Numbered from the stretch's first letter, positions 51,965 through 61,200 are shown. The stretch is DNA of 64,000 nucleotides from Streptomyces triticirhizae (GCF_003696235.1 NZ_RFFJ01000003.1:1-64000); one strand, 5' to 3'. Numbers and translations are program-made. Notes: generated by a model not told the origin, from the letters alone.

Positions 51965-53272
51965 TCAACGACCCTGCGGAGTCCGGCTCAACAACTCAGC
52001 CGTCTGCCGACGGTTGCGATACGGGTGCAACGCCTGGCGCATCGCGCGCAACGCCTGCTCGGCGTCGCCGGACCGCAGCCGCTCCCGCCCGTCGAGGAAT
52101 CCGCTCCACGCCGCGCACGCCTCGTCCAGCCGGCCGGCCCGCAGCAGGAGTTGGCCGAATCTCGCCTGTGTCAGCGCCCGGCCGCGCAGGTCGGAGGGCG
52201 AGCGTTCCACGGCCGAGCGCCGCAGCGCGCCCAGCGCGCCCGGCAGGTCGCCCAGGGCCTCCAGCACCCCGGCCGTCTGGAAGTGCAGCGCGGCGGTCGG
52301 ATAGCTGTCGAACGGGGCGCCGGCACCGCCCGCCTGCTCGGCCGCCCGCTCCGCCCGGCCGAGCACGGCGAGGGCCTCCCTGCGGTCCCCGCTGCGGGCC
52401 AGCACCACCGCCAACTGCGTGCCCACATACGCCTGGTGCGCCGGCGGAGCGCCGTGCGCCCCCTGCTGCGCCGCCTCCGCCAGCTGGAGCGCCGAGGGCA
52501 GATGCCCCAGGCGCTGCGCCTGCGCGCTCATCGCGCGCAGCACCACGCTCCAGGCGGTGCGGTCCCCGGACTCCCCGGCCAGCCGCTGCGCGTAGTTGTA
52601 GTAGCGCTGGGCCACGCCGTGCAGCAGCCCGTCCTCGTACATGCGGGCCAGCAGGAAGGCCAGCCGGCTGGCCAGCACCAGCAACTCGGCCCGCATCCTG
52701 GGCGTCTGCCGGGACCCGAGCAGCGGCACCACGTCGTCGGCCAGATAGGCGGAGAGCGCGCTGCGGGCGTGCCGGCCGCCGTGGGAGTCGATCGAGGTGG
52801 CGAAGAACTCCACCGCGTCGTGCAGCGCCTTGGTCTCCTCGGCGCGCTGGCCCAGGCCCCTGAACCGCGCTGGCCCCTGCGGCGGATGCGGCACCACGGC
52901 GTCCGCGACCCGGTAGGGGCGCTGGTGCAGCGGCACCCGGCGGGCGGCGTCGGCGTCCGAGCGGCAGAGCGCGGTGAAGCCGGTGACCGGGTCGATCGGC
53001 GGGCCCTCGCTGGCGACGTCGGCGAACCCGGCCGCCTCCGGGGTGATCGCCCGGCCGATCCGTCGGGACAGCGCCTCGGCGGCGAGTTGGGGCACCGGGT
53101 GGCGGGGCTGGGTGCCCGACAGCCAGTGCGCGACGGCGGTGCGGTCGTAGCGGAGCGTGGAGCCGATCTCGGCCCCCAGGATGTTGACGGAACGCGCCAG
53201 CGCCTCCTGTGTCCAACCGGCCTCGGTGAGCAAGGCGCGCAGCCGGTGGTTCGGCCCCTGCCGCTTCTTCAT
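51965..53272 (-). CDS. XRE-head regulator with TPR C-terminus
   Basis: About 435 aa. N-terminal HTH (LRALLTEAGWTQEALARSVNILGAEIGSTLRYDRTAVAHWLSGTQPRHPVPQLAAEALSRRIG, residues 8-75), then a long helical region with TPR-like pairs (MYEDGLLHGVAQRYYNYAQRLAGESGDRTAWSVVLRAMSAQAQRLGHLPSALQLAEAAQQ; VLARSGDRREALAVLGRAERAAEQAGG). This pattern is common in Streptomyces and often linked to development or specialised metabolism. ATG 53272 has GGAGG immediately before; the upstream in-frame ATG at 53317 lacks a site. Confidence 0.85.
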   Translation of the reverse strand: MKKRQGPNHRLRALLTEAGWTQEALARSVNILGAEIGSTLRYDRTAVAHWLSGTQPRHPVPQLAAEALSRRIGRAITPEAAGFADVASEGPPIDPVTGFTALCRSDADAARRVPLHQRPYRVADAVVPHPPQGPARFRGLGQRAEETKALHDAVEFFATSIDSHGGRHARSALSAYLADDVVPLLGSRQTPRMRAELLVLASRLAFLLARMYEDGLLHGVAQRYYNYAQRLAGESGDRTAWSVVLRAMSAQAQRLGHLPSALQLAEAAQQGAHGAPPAHQAYVGTQLAVVLARSGDRREALAVLGRAERAAEQAGGAGAPFDSYPTAALHFQTAGVLEALGDLPGALGALRRSAVERSPSDLRGRALTQARFGQLLLRAGRLDEACAAWSGFLDGRERLRSGDAEQALRAMRQALHPYRNRRQTAELLSRTPQGR

Positions 53273-53428
53273 GCCTCCAGTGGTCTCACGCCGGGGGCGC
53301 GAGTCGCCAGGGCGCATGGAGGCATGGGGCGCGGTCGCTCTGCACCCCGATCACACGATCGAGTTGCTTTTGGGGCATTCGGTCATGCTCAAGTGGCGTG
53401 CGGCGACACGGTGGTTGACCGTATGGGC

Positions 53429-53584
53429 ATGAATGATCCGAACGCGTATGCCACGGTCGTCCGTCCGCCCAAGCCGTCCGAGACCGCGAACCCCCGGAAC
53501 GCGCCCGCGCGTTGGGCCCCCGAGGCGGACGAGCGGTCCGTTCCCTCGGCCGTCGCCGTTGACCGTCGGACCGTGGGCGGGTGA
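53429..53584 (+). CDS. Possible small peptide, divergent from the XRE-TPR regulator
   Basis: 51 codons from ATG 53429: MNDPNAYATVVRPPKPSETA, then NPRNAPARWAPEADERSVPS and a short basic end. Hydrophilic, no signal peptide, no recognised family, weak ribosome site. Listed because XRE regulators in this group are often paired with small divergent genes. It may be chance. Two 14-bp GTTGACCGCCGTCG copies lie just beyond (53594-53621). Confidence 0.25.
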   Translation: MNDPNAYATVVRPPKPSETANPRNAPARWAPEADERSVPSAVAVDRRTVGG

Positions 53585-53685
53585 CGGCTGTCCGTTGACC
53601 GCCGTCGGTTGACCGCCGTCGGTGGAACGTCGCCCGCCCGGCCCGGCGTCCCGCCACCGCCGGGGCCGGGCCCCGCAGGTGGCGG

Positions 53686-54147
53686 TCAGGGGAGGAAGCG
53701 GGTGACGGTCTCCGCCGCGCAGACCGGCTTCTCGCCGCCCTCCCGCTCCACGGTGACCGCCAGGGTGAGCTGCCAACCGTCGCGCACCGGCTCGGCGTTG
53801 ACCACCGAGCCCCGGGCCCGCACCCGGGAGCCCACCGGGAGCGGGGCGGGGAAGCGCACGCGGTTGCTGCCGTAGTTGATGGCCATCCGCACGCCTTCCA
53901 CGCGCAGCAGCTGGGGGGTCAGCACGGGCAGCAGCGCCAACGTCAGATAGCCATGGGCGATCGTTGACCCGAAGGGGCCGTTCGCCGCCCGTTCCCGATC
54001 GGTGTGAATCCACTGGTGATCGCCGGTGGCCTCCGCGAACTGGTCGATCCTGCGCTGGTCGACGAGCAGCCAGTCGCTCGGGCCCAGCGGCTCGCCGATC
54101 GCCTCCGGCAGGGCGTCGGGCGAGGAGATGATCCGTGGTTCAGCCAT
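53686..54147 (-). CDS. MaoC-like hydratase/dehydratase
   Basis: 153 aa, single hotdog domain. The MaoC/(R)-hydratase motif is DQRRIDQFAEATGDHQWIHTDRERAANGPFGSTIAHGYLTLALLP with the catalytic Asp/His pair, followed by NYGSNRVRFPAPLPVGSRVRARG. It would hydrate/dehydrate an enoyl-CoA in fatty-acid-type metabolism. ATG 54147 chosen at the start of conserved sequence; the longer frame to 54219 has no site. Neighbours give no pathway. Confidence 0.87.
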   Translation of the reverse strand: MAEPRIISSPDALPEAIGEPLGPSDWLLVDQRRIDQFAEATGDHQWIHTDRERAANGPFGSTIAHGYLTLALLPVLTPQLLRVEGVRMAINYGSNRVRFPAPLPVGSRVRARGSVVNAEPVRDGWQLTLAVTVEREGGEKPVCAAETVTRFLP

Positions 54148-54194
54148 CCGGCCAGAATACTCAGCGGTAGCCACGCGGGGGAGGGGTCGGCGGA

Positions 54195-54557
54195 TCAGCC
54201 CGAAGCGGTCACCAGCCACACCCCGGCCAGCACCGCCAGCGCGATCACGCTCCCGGCGGCGAGCAGCACGGTGCCAGGGCCCACGCTCCGGTCGCCCGAC
54301 CTGGCCAGCGAGACGATCCGCCGCTGGGTCAACACCAGGAAGCCGGCCCAGACCAGTGCCGCGCCGGCCACCGCCAACCCGCCGGCCAGCGCCCCCGAGT
54401 CCGCCATCACCACCCCGCGCCCCGCGAGCACCAGGGTCAGCGCGAAGGCCAGGGTGGTCCGCCGCCAGGCCAGCCGGGTGCGTTCCTCCTGCCCCTCGCC
54501 GGCCCGCCGCCCCTCGCCCGCGCGTCCCGCCGAATCCTCGGGCTCTAGTGGGGCCAC
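54195..54557 (-). CDS. DUF202 membrane protein (second of a pair)
   Basis: About 120 aa. EERTRLAWRRTTLAFALTLVLAGRG is the DUF202/YidH signature, followed by two more hydrophobic helices (LAVAGAALVWAGFLVL; VLLAAGSVIALAVLAGVWLV). GTG start at 54557 overlaps the upstream DUF202 gene by 13 bp. Function of the family is unknown. Paired DUF202 genes probably form a small membrane complex. Confidence 0.8.
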   Translation of the reverse strand: MAPLEPEDSAGRAGEGRRAGEGQEERTRLAWRRTTLAFALTLVLAGRGVVMADSGALAGGLAVAGAALVWAGFLVLTQRRIVSLARSGDRSVGPGTVLLAAGSVIALAVLAGVWLVTASG

Positions 54558-54934
54558 AGCAGGGCCCCGATGACCAGCAGCGCCGTGAGCACCGTGCCCA
54601 CCGAGAGCACGGCGGGGAACCGGCTCAACGGCAGGTCGTCGCCGCGCCGTATGGCCCGCTCGGTGCGCACCCAGTGGTCGACCGCGCGCACCGCGCACAG
54701 CGCGCCGCACAGCACCAGCAGCAGCGCCACGGCCGTCCGGAACGCCCACGGCAGCTCGGTCAGGAACTGCTGCACCGCGATCCCGCCGGCGAGCAGCGCC
54801 AGGGCGGTCCTCAACCAGGCGAGAAACGTGCGCTCGTTGGCGAGCGAGAACCGGTAGTCCGGCGTCTTCCCCTCGTTCCGCATCCGCTGGGGGGAGAACC
54901 ACCACCGCACGGCATCCCACGTTCGTCCGATCAC
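54545..54934 (-). CDS. DUF202 membrane protein, YidH family (first of a pair)
   Basis: 129 aa. DYRFSLANERTFLAWLRTALALLAGGIAVQQFL is the classical YidH N-terminal signature, with two further helices (AFRTAVALLLVLCGALCAVRAVDHW; VLSVGTVLTALLVIGALLW). GTG start at 54934. A MITE-like element begins only 10 bp upstream and so may have brought or disrupted its promoter. Confidence 0.85.
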   Translation of the reverse strand: MIGRTWDAVRWWFSPQRMRNEGKTPDYRFSLANERTFLAWLRTALALLAGGIAVQQFLTELPWAFRTAVALLLVLCGALCAVRAVDHWVRTERAIRRGDDLPLSRFPAVLSVGTVLTALLVIGALLWPH

Positions 54935-54944
54935 GCCCCCGACC

Positions 54945-55114
54945 CTAGGTCGTGTCCGTAGAGTCTCGTCGGATCAGACCGCGGCGTTGGACGCGGTGCG
55001 TCGCAAGGCGCCGGATCGCAGCTCATACCTGGCCGTGTTCGCGCGATGCGGTAACGCGGCGAGGTGCCGCGTATGGCGTCGCGGACCCGGCGAGACTTTA
55101 CGAACACGGCCTAG
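54945..55114. mobile_element. 170-bp MITE-like element with 24-bp terminal inverted repeats
   Basis: Left end CTAGGTCGTGTCCGTAGAGT(CTCG) at 54945-54968; right end at 55091-55114 is its reverse complement with three mismatches. Both ends begin with CTAG, which may include the target duplication. There is no coding capacity. Ends of this kind are typical of non-autonomous relatives of IS5-type elements in streptomycetes. Confidence 0.75.
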
Positions 55115-55284
55115 GGCCTGGCCGTTCAGAATCGGCCACCGAACGCCCGATCACCTGCACAAGCCGCCCATGACCGATCCATGCATCGCTGCCTCGATCG
55201 ATCTGCTCTTCTCCGGTCCTCGCGGTTGACGACCCGCTTCCGGGCCACCCAGGATCACTATCGATCGAACGGGAGGATCGTGGG

Positions 55285-56937
55285 ATGGCATATGACGCCG
55301 ACGTGATCGTGATCGGCGCCGGGCTCGCCGGCCTGGCGGCCACGGCCGAACTGGCCGACGCCGGGCGCAAGGTCATCCTGCTGGACCAGGAGCCGGAGGC
55401 GTCCGTCGGCGGCCAGGCCCACTGGTCCTTCGGCGGCCTCTTCCTGGTGAACTCCCCGGAGCAGCGCAGGCTTCGGGTGCGCGACAGCCACGAACTGGCC
55501 TGGCAGGACTGGCTGGGCACCGCCGGCTTCGACCGGCGCGAGGACCACTGGCCGCGCCGCTGGGCCGAGGCCTACGTGGACTTCGCCGCCGGCGAGAAGC
55601 GCTCCTGGCTGCACGGCATGGGCGTGCGGTTCTTCCCCGCCGTGGGCTGGGCTGAACGCGGCGGCTACGACGCCTCGGGGCACGGCAACTCCGTGCCCCG
55701 TTTCCATGTCACCTGGGGCACCGGGCCCGGCGTGGTGGCCCCGTTCGAACGCCGGGTCCGCCGGGCCGCCGAACGGGGCCTGGTGGACCTGCGGTTCCGC
55801 CACCGGGTCAGCGGGCTGGCGCGCACCGGGGGAGAGGTGGACACCGTCCTGGGCGAGGTGCTGGCCGAGGACACCGCGCGGCGCGGCGTCGCCAGCAACC
55901 GGGAGGTGATCAGCGCCTTCGAACTCCGCGCCCAGGCCGTGATCATCACCTCCGGCGGCATCGGCGGCAACCCGGACCTGGTCCGCGCCGCCTGGCCCGA
56001 ACGCCTGGGCAGCCCGCCGGCCCACCTGCTCAGTGGGGTTCCGGCCCATGTGGACGGGATGATGCTGGGCATCGCCGAACGCGCCGGCGCGCGACTGATC
56101 AACCGCGACCGGATGTGGCACTACACCGAGGGCATCACCAACTGGGACCCGATCTGGGCCCACCACGGCATCCGCATTCTGCCCGGGCCGTCCTCCCTCT
56201 GGCTGGACGCCAGGGGCCAACGGCTGCCGGTCCCGCTCTTCCCCGGCTTCGACACCCTGGGCACCCTGGAGCACCTCAGGCGCACCGGGCACGACCACAG
56301 CTGGTTCATCCTCACCCGGAAGATCGTCGAGAAGGAGTTCGCGCTCTCCGGCTCCGAGCAGAACCCCGACCTGACGGGGAAGAGCGTCCGCCAGGTCCTC
56401 GGCAGGGCCCGCTCCGGCGCCCCGGCCCCGGTGCGGGCGTTCCTCGAACGCGGCCCCGACTTCGTCGTGGAGCACGAACTCGGCGCGCTGGTCCGGGGGA
56501 TGAACGCGGTCACCGGCGAGAAGCTGATCGACGAGTCCGAACTGCGCCGCCAGATCGAGGCCCGCGACCGGGAGATCGGAAACCGCTTCACCAAGGACCT
56601 CCAGATCACCGCGATGCGCGGCGCGCGGAGCTACCTCGGCGACCGACTGATCCGGATCGCCAGCCCGCACCGGCTGCTCGACCCCAAGGCGGGGCCGCTG
56701 ATCGCGGTGCGGCTGCACATCCTCACCCGCAAGACGCTCGGTGGTCTGGAGACGGACCTCTCGGGTCGGGTGCTCACCGACGGCGGCGAGCCGCTGCCCG
56801 GCGTCTACGCGGCCGGCGAGGCGGCGGGCTTCGGCGGCGGGGGGATGCACGGCTACCGCTCGTTGGAGGGCACCTTCCTCGGCGGCTGTCTCTTCTCCGG
56901 CCGGACGGCCGGTCGGGCGGCGGCCAAGGCTATCTGA
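55285..56937 (+). CDS. FAD-binding dehydrogenase (fumarate reductase/ketosteroid dehydrogenase-like)
   Basis: 550 aa. FAD motif DADVIVIGAGLAGLAATAELADAGRKVILLDQEP, then GGQAHWSFGGLFLVNSPEQRR, the AVIITSGGIGGNPDLVR turn and the C-terminal VYAAGEAAGFGGGGMHGYRSLEGTFLGGCLFSGRTAG. It belongs to the flavocytochrome-c/KstD superfamily, in a subgroup widely conserved in actinomycetes whose substrate is not known to me. ATG at 55285 with GGGAGG upstream. Monocistronic. Between the MITE and this gene (55115-55284) no gene is seen. Confidence 0.87.
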   Translation: MAYDADVIVIGAGLAGLAATAELADAGRKVILLDQEPEASVGGQAHWSFGGLFLVNSPEQRRLRVRDSHELAWQDWLGTAGFDRREDHWPRRWAEAYVDFAAGEKRSWLHGMGVRFFPAVGWAERGGYDASGHGNSVPRFHVTWGTGPGVVAPFERRVRRAAERGLVDLRFRHRVSGLARTGGEVDTVLGEVLAEDTARRGVASNREVISAFELRAQAVIITSGGIGGNPDLVRAAWPERLGSPPAHLLSGVPAHVDGMMLGIAERAGARLINRDRMWHYTEGITNWDPIWAHHGIRILPGPSSLWLDARGQRLPVPLFPGFDTLGTLEHLRRTGHDHSWFILTRKIVEKEFALSGSEQNPDLTGKSVRQVLGRARSGAPAPVRAFLERGPDFVVEHELGALVRGMNAVTGEKLIDESELRRQIEARDREIGNRFTKDLQITAMRGARSYLGDRLIRIASPHRLLDPKAGPLIAVRLHILTRKTLGGLETDLSGRVLTDGGEPLPGVYAAGEAAGFGGGGMHGYRSLEGTFLGGCLFSGRTAGRAAAKAI

Positions 56938-57075
56938 CCGAACCGACCGATCCGGCCGGGCCCCTGCGGCACCCGCCGACCGCCAACCCGAGCCCGCGCG
57001 CCCTGCGTTGCCCCGAGCGCGCGGGACCCGGGGCGGCCGGCGTCGAGCCGACAGCCCCGGGCCCCGTCGCGCTGT

Positions 57076-57096
57076 CGCCGGCCCCTCGGGCCGGCG
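57076..57096. terminator. Hairpin between convergent FAD dehydrogenase and BCCT genes
   Basis: CGCCGGCCC (57076-57084), CTC loop, GGGCCGGCG (57088-57096), five bases beyond the BCCT stop. Probably serves both genes. Confidence 0.75.
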
Positions 57097-57100
57097 CCCG

Positions 57101-58912
57101 TCAGGGCTTGGACGGACCGGTGCCCCCCGCCGAACCGCTCTCGTTCTCGTCCGAGGACGCGCCGTCCACGCCGCCGGAGGACTCGGCGATCACGGCCGTC
57201 GACCCCGCCTCGGCCACCGCGCCGTTCTCGACGGTGCCCGGGCCGATCCGGATCTCGAAGTCGCCCGCGTACTTCTCGCTGCCCGCGATGACGGCCATCT
57301 CCACGACCTCCTCGCCCTTGCGCTCGCGCAGCACCAGGGCATCCCTGCGCAGATCCTTCATCAGCGCGAAGCAGAGGCCCACCATCACCAGGGTGAAGGG
57401 CACCGCCGCCAGGATCGTGAGGTTCTGTAGGCCGGCGAGGGCCGGGTTGTCGCCCTCCTCACCGCCCTCGCCGCTGCCCACCAGGAGCATGATCGCGGCG
57501 ACCGCACCGGTGAGCGCGCCCCAGAAGATGACGACCAGCCGGTGCGGCTCCTGGGAGCCCTTCTGCGAGAGGGTGCCCATCACGATGGAGGCCGCGTCGG
57601 CGCCGGAGACGAAGAAGATGCCGACCAGGATCATCACCAGCAGCGAGGTGACCGTGGCGATCGGATACTCGGCGAGCACCGTGAACAGCTGTGCCTCCTC
57701 GCCGCCCTGCCCGGCCACGTCGACGCCGCTCTCCTGCACCCGCATCCCGGTCCCGCCGAAGATCGCGAACCACACGAGGCTGACGGCGCTCGGCACCAGG
57801 ATCACGCCGCCGACGAACTGGCGGATCGTGCGGCCACGGCTGATCCGGGCGATGAACATGCCGACGAACGGCGTCCAGGAGATCCACCACGCCCAGTAGA
57901 AGACGGTCCAGCCGGAGAGCCAGCCGGCCACGTCCTCGCCGCCGCTGGCCTCGGTGCGGGCCGCCATCTGCGGCAGCTGGTCGATGAACGAGCCGACCGA
58001 GGTGGGGATGAGATCCAGAATGATCACGGTCGGGCCGGCCACGAAGACGAAGATCGCCAGCACGGCCGCCAGCACCATGTTGATGTTGGACAGCCACTGG
58101 ATGCCCTTGGCCACACCGGAGACCGCCGAGAGCACGAAGGCCGCCGTCAGGAAGGCGATGATCGCCACCAGCAGGCCCTCGCCCACATCGCTCATCCAGT
58201 CGAGTTCCTCTATCCCGCTGCCGATCTGGAGCGCGCCCAGACCGAGCGAGGCGGCCGAGCCGAAGAGGGTGGCCACGATGGCCAGGATGTCGATGACCTT
58301 GCCGACGCCTCCGTTGGCGCGTCGCTCTCCTATCAGCGGGGTGAAGACCGCGCTGATCGTCTGCCGCCGCCCACGCCGGTAGGCGCTGTAGGCGATGGCC
58401 ATGCCGACGACCGCGTAGATCGCCCAGGGGTGCAACGTCCAGTGGAACAGCGTGGTCGCCATGGAGGTGGCCATCGCCTCGCCCGAGTCACCGGGGGAGG
58501 TGCCCGGGGGCGGGGTCACATAGTGGCTGATCGGCTCGGCGACCCCCCAGAACATGAGCCCGATGCCCATGCCCGCGCTGAACATCATCGCCACCCAGGA
58601 CACGGTCCTGAACTCGGGCTCCTCGCCCTCCTTGCCCAGGGTGATCCGGCCGTAGCGGCTGGCCGCCAGCCAGAGCGCGAACACCACGAACCCGGAGGCG
58701 GCGAGGACGAAGCCCCATCCGGCGTTCTTGATGATGCTGTTCAACGCGTCGCTCGATGCGTCGGCCAGCGAGTCGGTGGCGACGGCTCCCCAGATGACAA
58801 AGGCAAGAGTGACCGCTGCGGACACGCCGAACACCACGGGATCCGTCCGTGGCTTTGCGAAGGCGGCCCGCGTGGGCTCTTCCCATGTCGGTGAGTTCTT
58901 ATCGCCTGGCAC
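57101..58912 (-). CDS. BCCT family transporter (betaine/choline/carnitine)
   Basis: 603 aa, twelve transmembrane helices. Diagnostic segments are FSAGMGIGLMFWGVAEPISHY (Gly-rich TM3), TLFHWTLHPWAIYAVVGMAIAY and FYWAWWISWTPFVGMFIARISRGRTIRQF (TM8 aromatic box). A hydrophilic, acidic C-terminal tail of about 80 residues may sense osmolarity. Imports glycine betaine or a related osmolyte with Na+ or H+. GTG start at 58912 with AGGTGG nine bases before. Monocistronic. Confidence 0.93.
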   Translation of the reverse strand: MPGDKNSPTWEEPTRAAFAKPRTDPVVFGVSAAVTLAFVIWGAVATDSLADASSDALNSIIKNAGWGFVLAASGFVVFALWLAASRYGRITLGKEGEEPEFRTVSWVAMMFSAGMGIGLMFWGVAEPISHYVTPPPGTSPGDSGEAMATSMATTLFHWTLHPWAIYAVVGMAIAYSAYRRGRRQTISAVFTPLIGERRANGGVGKVIDILAIVATLFGSAASLGLGALQIGSGIEELDWMSDVGEGLLVAIIAFLTAAFVLSAVSGVAKGIQWLSNINMVLAAVLAIFVFVAGPTVIILDLIPTSVGSFIDQLPQMAARTEASGGEDVAGWLSGWTVFYWAWWISWTPFVGMFIARISRGRTIRQFVGGVILVPSAVSLVWFAIFGGTGMRVQESGVDVAGQGGEEAQLFTVLAEYPIATVTSLLVMILVGIFFVSGADAASIVMGTLSQKGSQEPHRLVVIFWGALTGAVAAIMLLVGSGEGGEEGDNPALAGLQNLTILAAVPFTLVMVGLCFALMKDLRRDALVLRERKGEEVVEMAVIAGSEKYAGDFEIRIGPGTVENGAVAEAGSTAVIAESSGGVDGASSDENESGSAGGTGPSKP

Positions 58913-59535
58913 GCGATTCCACCTATCTGTAATCGTTATCTTCCCTGGTCAGGACAGGTACCTGCACAGGGCAAGCGGTTGGGTACGCGGGGGCGGCTAC
59001 CCGTGCTCGACAGGCCCATGCGCGAAGGTTATCGACCCGAGACCTCAGCCGATCGCGGAAAGTGACCGCACTGCTGCAAAAGGTAGCGGGTGGGTCTGAC
59101 AATGCCCGCGATTGCGGGGTCCCGGGGGGATCTCGGCGCCGCCCCGCTGGCGGCTCTGTGACGCGAATGACACCGGAGAACGGTGGGGCTGGTGGGACCG
59201 ACGGGGTCGGTGGGGCGGTGGGCTTGGATGCGGGTGCGGCGGGTCTGGTCAGGCGGGGCGGTGTGGGCCCGGAGACTCCGACCGTCCGCTCGGTGGCCGG
59301 TGCTCGGTGCTCGGTGCTCGGTGACCGGTGGCCGGTGCCCGGTGCCTGGCCTTGGCCTTGACCGGTGACCGGACATCAGCTGGCCATTGATGAAAGCCAG
59401 TTGACCTGGGGGCGGCGGGGGTCGGTCAACGGGATGAAGTGAACGTCCAATGCCGCTCGTTATTGACATGCCCACTTCCATCAACGCGCGTTGCTTGGTA
59501 CAAACAGTGCCACAGCGACCCCCCATGGAGGTTCC
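58913..59535. other. 623-bp intergenic region
   Basis: No gene seen. It holds a short GGTGCTC triplication near 59299-59319, an imperfect inverted repeat (59376-59384 with 59396-59404) and a TTGACA hexamer at 59463-59468 that may belong to the lipase promoter. Confidence 0.4.
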
Positions 59536-60330
59536 GTGAGACTGACCAGACGCCTGTCGGCCGTCGCCGCACTGATCTTCGGCGTCGTGCTGACGCTGAT
59601 GGGCGCCGGCCCGGCACAGGCAGCAGCCCCCGCCTATGTGGCCCTCGGGGACTCGTACTCCTCGGGCAACGGTGCCGGCAACTACATCGACTCCAGCGGC
59701 AACTGCCACCGGAGCAACAACGCCTATCCCGCCCTGTGGGAGCGGGCGAACAACCCCTCCAGCTTCTCCTTCGTGGCCTGCTCCGGGGCCGTCACCAGCG
59801 ACGTGACCGGCTCCCAGGTGAGCGCGCTCAACTCCTCCACCGGCCTGGTGAGCATCACCATCGGCGGCAACGACGCCGGATTCGCCGATGTGATGACGAC
59901 CTGCGTGCTCGGTTCCGACAGCACCTGCCTGAACCGGATCAACACGGCTCGCAACTTCGTCAACAGCACCCTGCCGGCCCGCCTTGACAGCGTGTACAAC
60001 GCCATCAAGTCCCGGGCGCCCAACGCGCATGTGGTGGTCCTCGGCTACCCCCGCTTCTACACCGAGCCCTCCGGCATCTGCCTGGGGCTCAGCCAGACCA
60101 AGCGGCAGGCCATCAACGACGCCTCCGACCTGCTCAACTCCGTGATCTCCGCCCGGGCCTCGGCCCACGGCTTCACCTTTGGCAACGTGGCAGCCGCCTT
60201 CGACGGCCACGAGCTGTGCTCGGGCGACGACTGGCTCCACGACCTGGCGCTTCCGACCTGGGAGGCCTACCACCCGACCGCCCTGGGGCACTCGGCCGGC
60301 TACTACCCGGTCCTCAACGCCAACGACTGA
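59536..60330 (+). CDS. Secreted SGNH/GDSL lipase
   Basis: About 264 aa. Signal peptide (RLTRRLSAVAALIFGVVLTLMGAGPAQA). Block I GDSYSSGNGAGNYI with the nucleophile Ser, block III GGND, and block V with Asp/His in YHPTALGHSAGYYPVL. Cysteines suggest three disulfides. It closely resembles the extracellular lipases/esterases of S. rimosus and S. coelicolor. GTG at 59536 has GGAGG four bases before. Monocistronic with a strong terminator. Confidence 0.93.
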   Translation: MRLTRRLSAVAALIFGVVLTLMGAGPAQAAAPAYVALGDSYSSGNGAGNYIDSSGNCHRSNNAYPALWERANNPSSFSFVACSGAVTSDVTGSQVSALNSSTGLVSITIGGNDAGFADVMTTCVLGSDSTCLNRINTARNFVNSTLPARLDSVYNAIKSRAPNAHVVVLGYPRFYTEPSGICLGLSQTKRQAINDASDLLNSVISARASAHGFTFGNVAAAFDGHELCSGDDWLHDLALPTWEAYHPTALGHSAGYYPVLNAND

Positions 60331-60373
60331 CCCGGCAAGGGCGCGCGACGCCGTGCCCTGCGCTTCCGTCGAT

Positions 60374-60405
60374 GTGGCCGGCGGGGTCCCCGCCCCGCCG
60401 GCCAC
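60374..60405 (+). terminator. Hairpin terminator after the SGNH lipase
   Basis: Perfect 13-bp arms GTGGCCGGCGGGG (60374-60386) and CCCCGCCGGCCAC (60393-60405) around TCCCCG, 43 bp past the stop. Confidence 0.85.
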
Positions 60406-60455
60406 ACCGACGCGTCGACGGCGGAACCGCCCCGCCGACGGCGGGAGTTGGCCCT

Positions 60456-60490
60456 CGGCTCGGCTCGGCTCGGCTCGGCTCGGCTCGGCT
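60456..60490. repeat. Pentanucleotide repeat CGGCT x7
   Basis: Seven exact CGGCT units between the lipase terminator and the methyltransferase stop codon, which abuts the last unit. Expansion or contraction would reach into the methyltransferase 3' end only marginally. Confidence 0.9.
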
Positions 60491-61200
60491 CAGGCCGGCC
60501 CGGGGCGGTGGGCGAGGATGTAGCCCTGCTGGCCCCGGCCGCGCGCGGGACGCTCGTCCTCGTCCGGCTCTCTGACCAGGTGGGCGTCCACCGCCAAGCC
60601 GGCCTCCGTCAACATGGCGATGACGCGGTCGACGGGGAACCAGTAGACGTCGAGGTCCACCGCGTGGCCGTAGCCGTGCTCCAGACGATGCCGGCGATCG
60701 CCCACCTTGAAGGCATGGATCAGCCGCCCGCCCGGCGCCAGGACGCGACGGAACTCGGCGAAGACCGCCGGCAGTTCCTCCGGCGGGGTGTGAACCGTGG
60801 AGTACCAGGCGACCACGCCCCCCAGCGAACCGTCCGCCAGGTCGAGGTCGTGCATCGCGCCCACCTCGAACCGCAGCCCCGGGTGGGCCCTCCTCGCCAC
60901 CGCGACCATCTCGGGGGAGAGGTCGATCCCGAACATGCCGGACACCCCGAGGCCGTGTAGATAACCGGTGATCCGCCCGGGGCCACAGCCGAGATCGGCC
61001 ACCGGAAGCCCGCTTCCGCCGCTCTGGACCAGCTCGGCGAACGCCCCCAACAGGGCGCGTTCCAGCGGTCTGCGGTCCAGGTCCCTCCCGAGCAGCCGGG
61101 CATAGTCCTCGGCGACCGTGTCGTAGGCGGTGCGGGTGCGGGCGGTGTGGGGCGGCCGTGAGCCGGCGGGCGGCGGGGGAGAGGAGGCGCGACGAGACAT
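60490..61200 (-). CDS. Class I SAM-dependent methyltransferase
   Basis: 236 aa. Motif I VADLGCGPGRITGYLHGLGV, acidic end of motif II FGIDLSPEMVAVARR, then VGAMHDLDLADGSLGGVVAWYSTVHTPPEELPAVFAEFRRVLAPGGRLIHAF. Methyltransf_11/25 type; the methyl acceptor is unknown. ATG 61200 has no clear ribosome site, so translation may be leaderless. Divergent gene spacing and neighbours give no pathway. Confidence 0.87.
   Translation of the reverse strand: MSRRASSPPPPAGSRPPHTARTRTAYDTVAEDYARLLGRDLDRRPLERALLGAFAELVQSGGSGLPVADLGCGPGRITGYLHGLGVSGMFGIDLSPEMVAVARRAHPGLRFEVGAMHDLDLADGSLGGVVAWYSTVHTPPEELPAVFAEFRRVLAPGGRLIHAFKVGDRRHRLEHGYGHAVDLDVYWFPVDRVIAMLTEAGLAVDAHLVREPDEDERPARGRGQQGYILAHRPGPA

Noticed and set aside
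51996-53216. Second long minus-strand frame over the XRE-TPR gene
   Set aside because: Out-of-frame shadow; the parallel frame carries the HTH and TPR motifs.
53594-53621. Two tandem 14-bp GTTGACCGCCGTCG units as a possible CRISPR or iteron
   Set aside because: Only two copies, no spacers, no associated genes.
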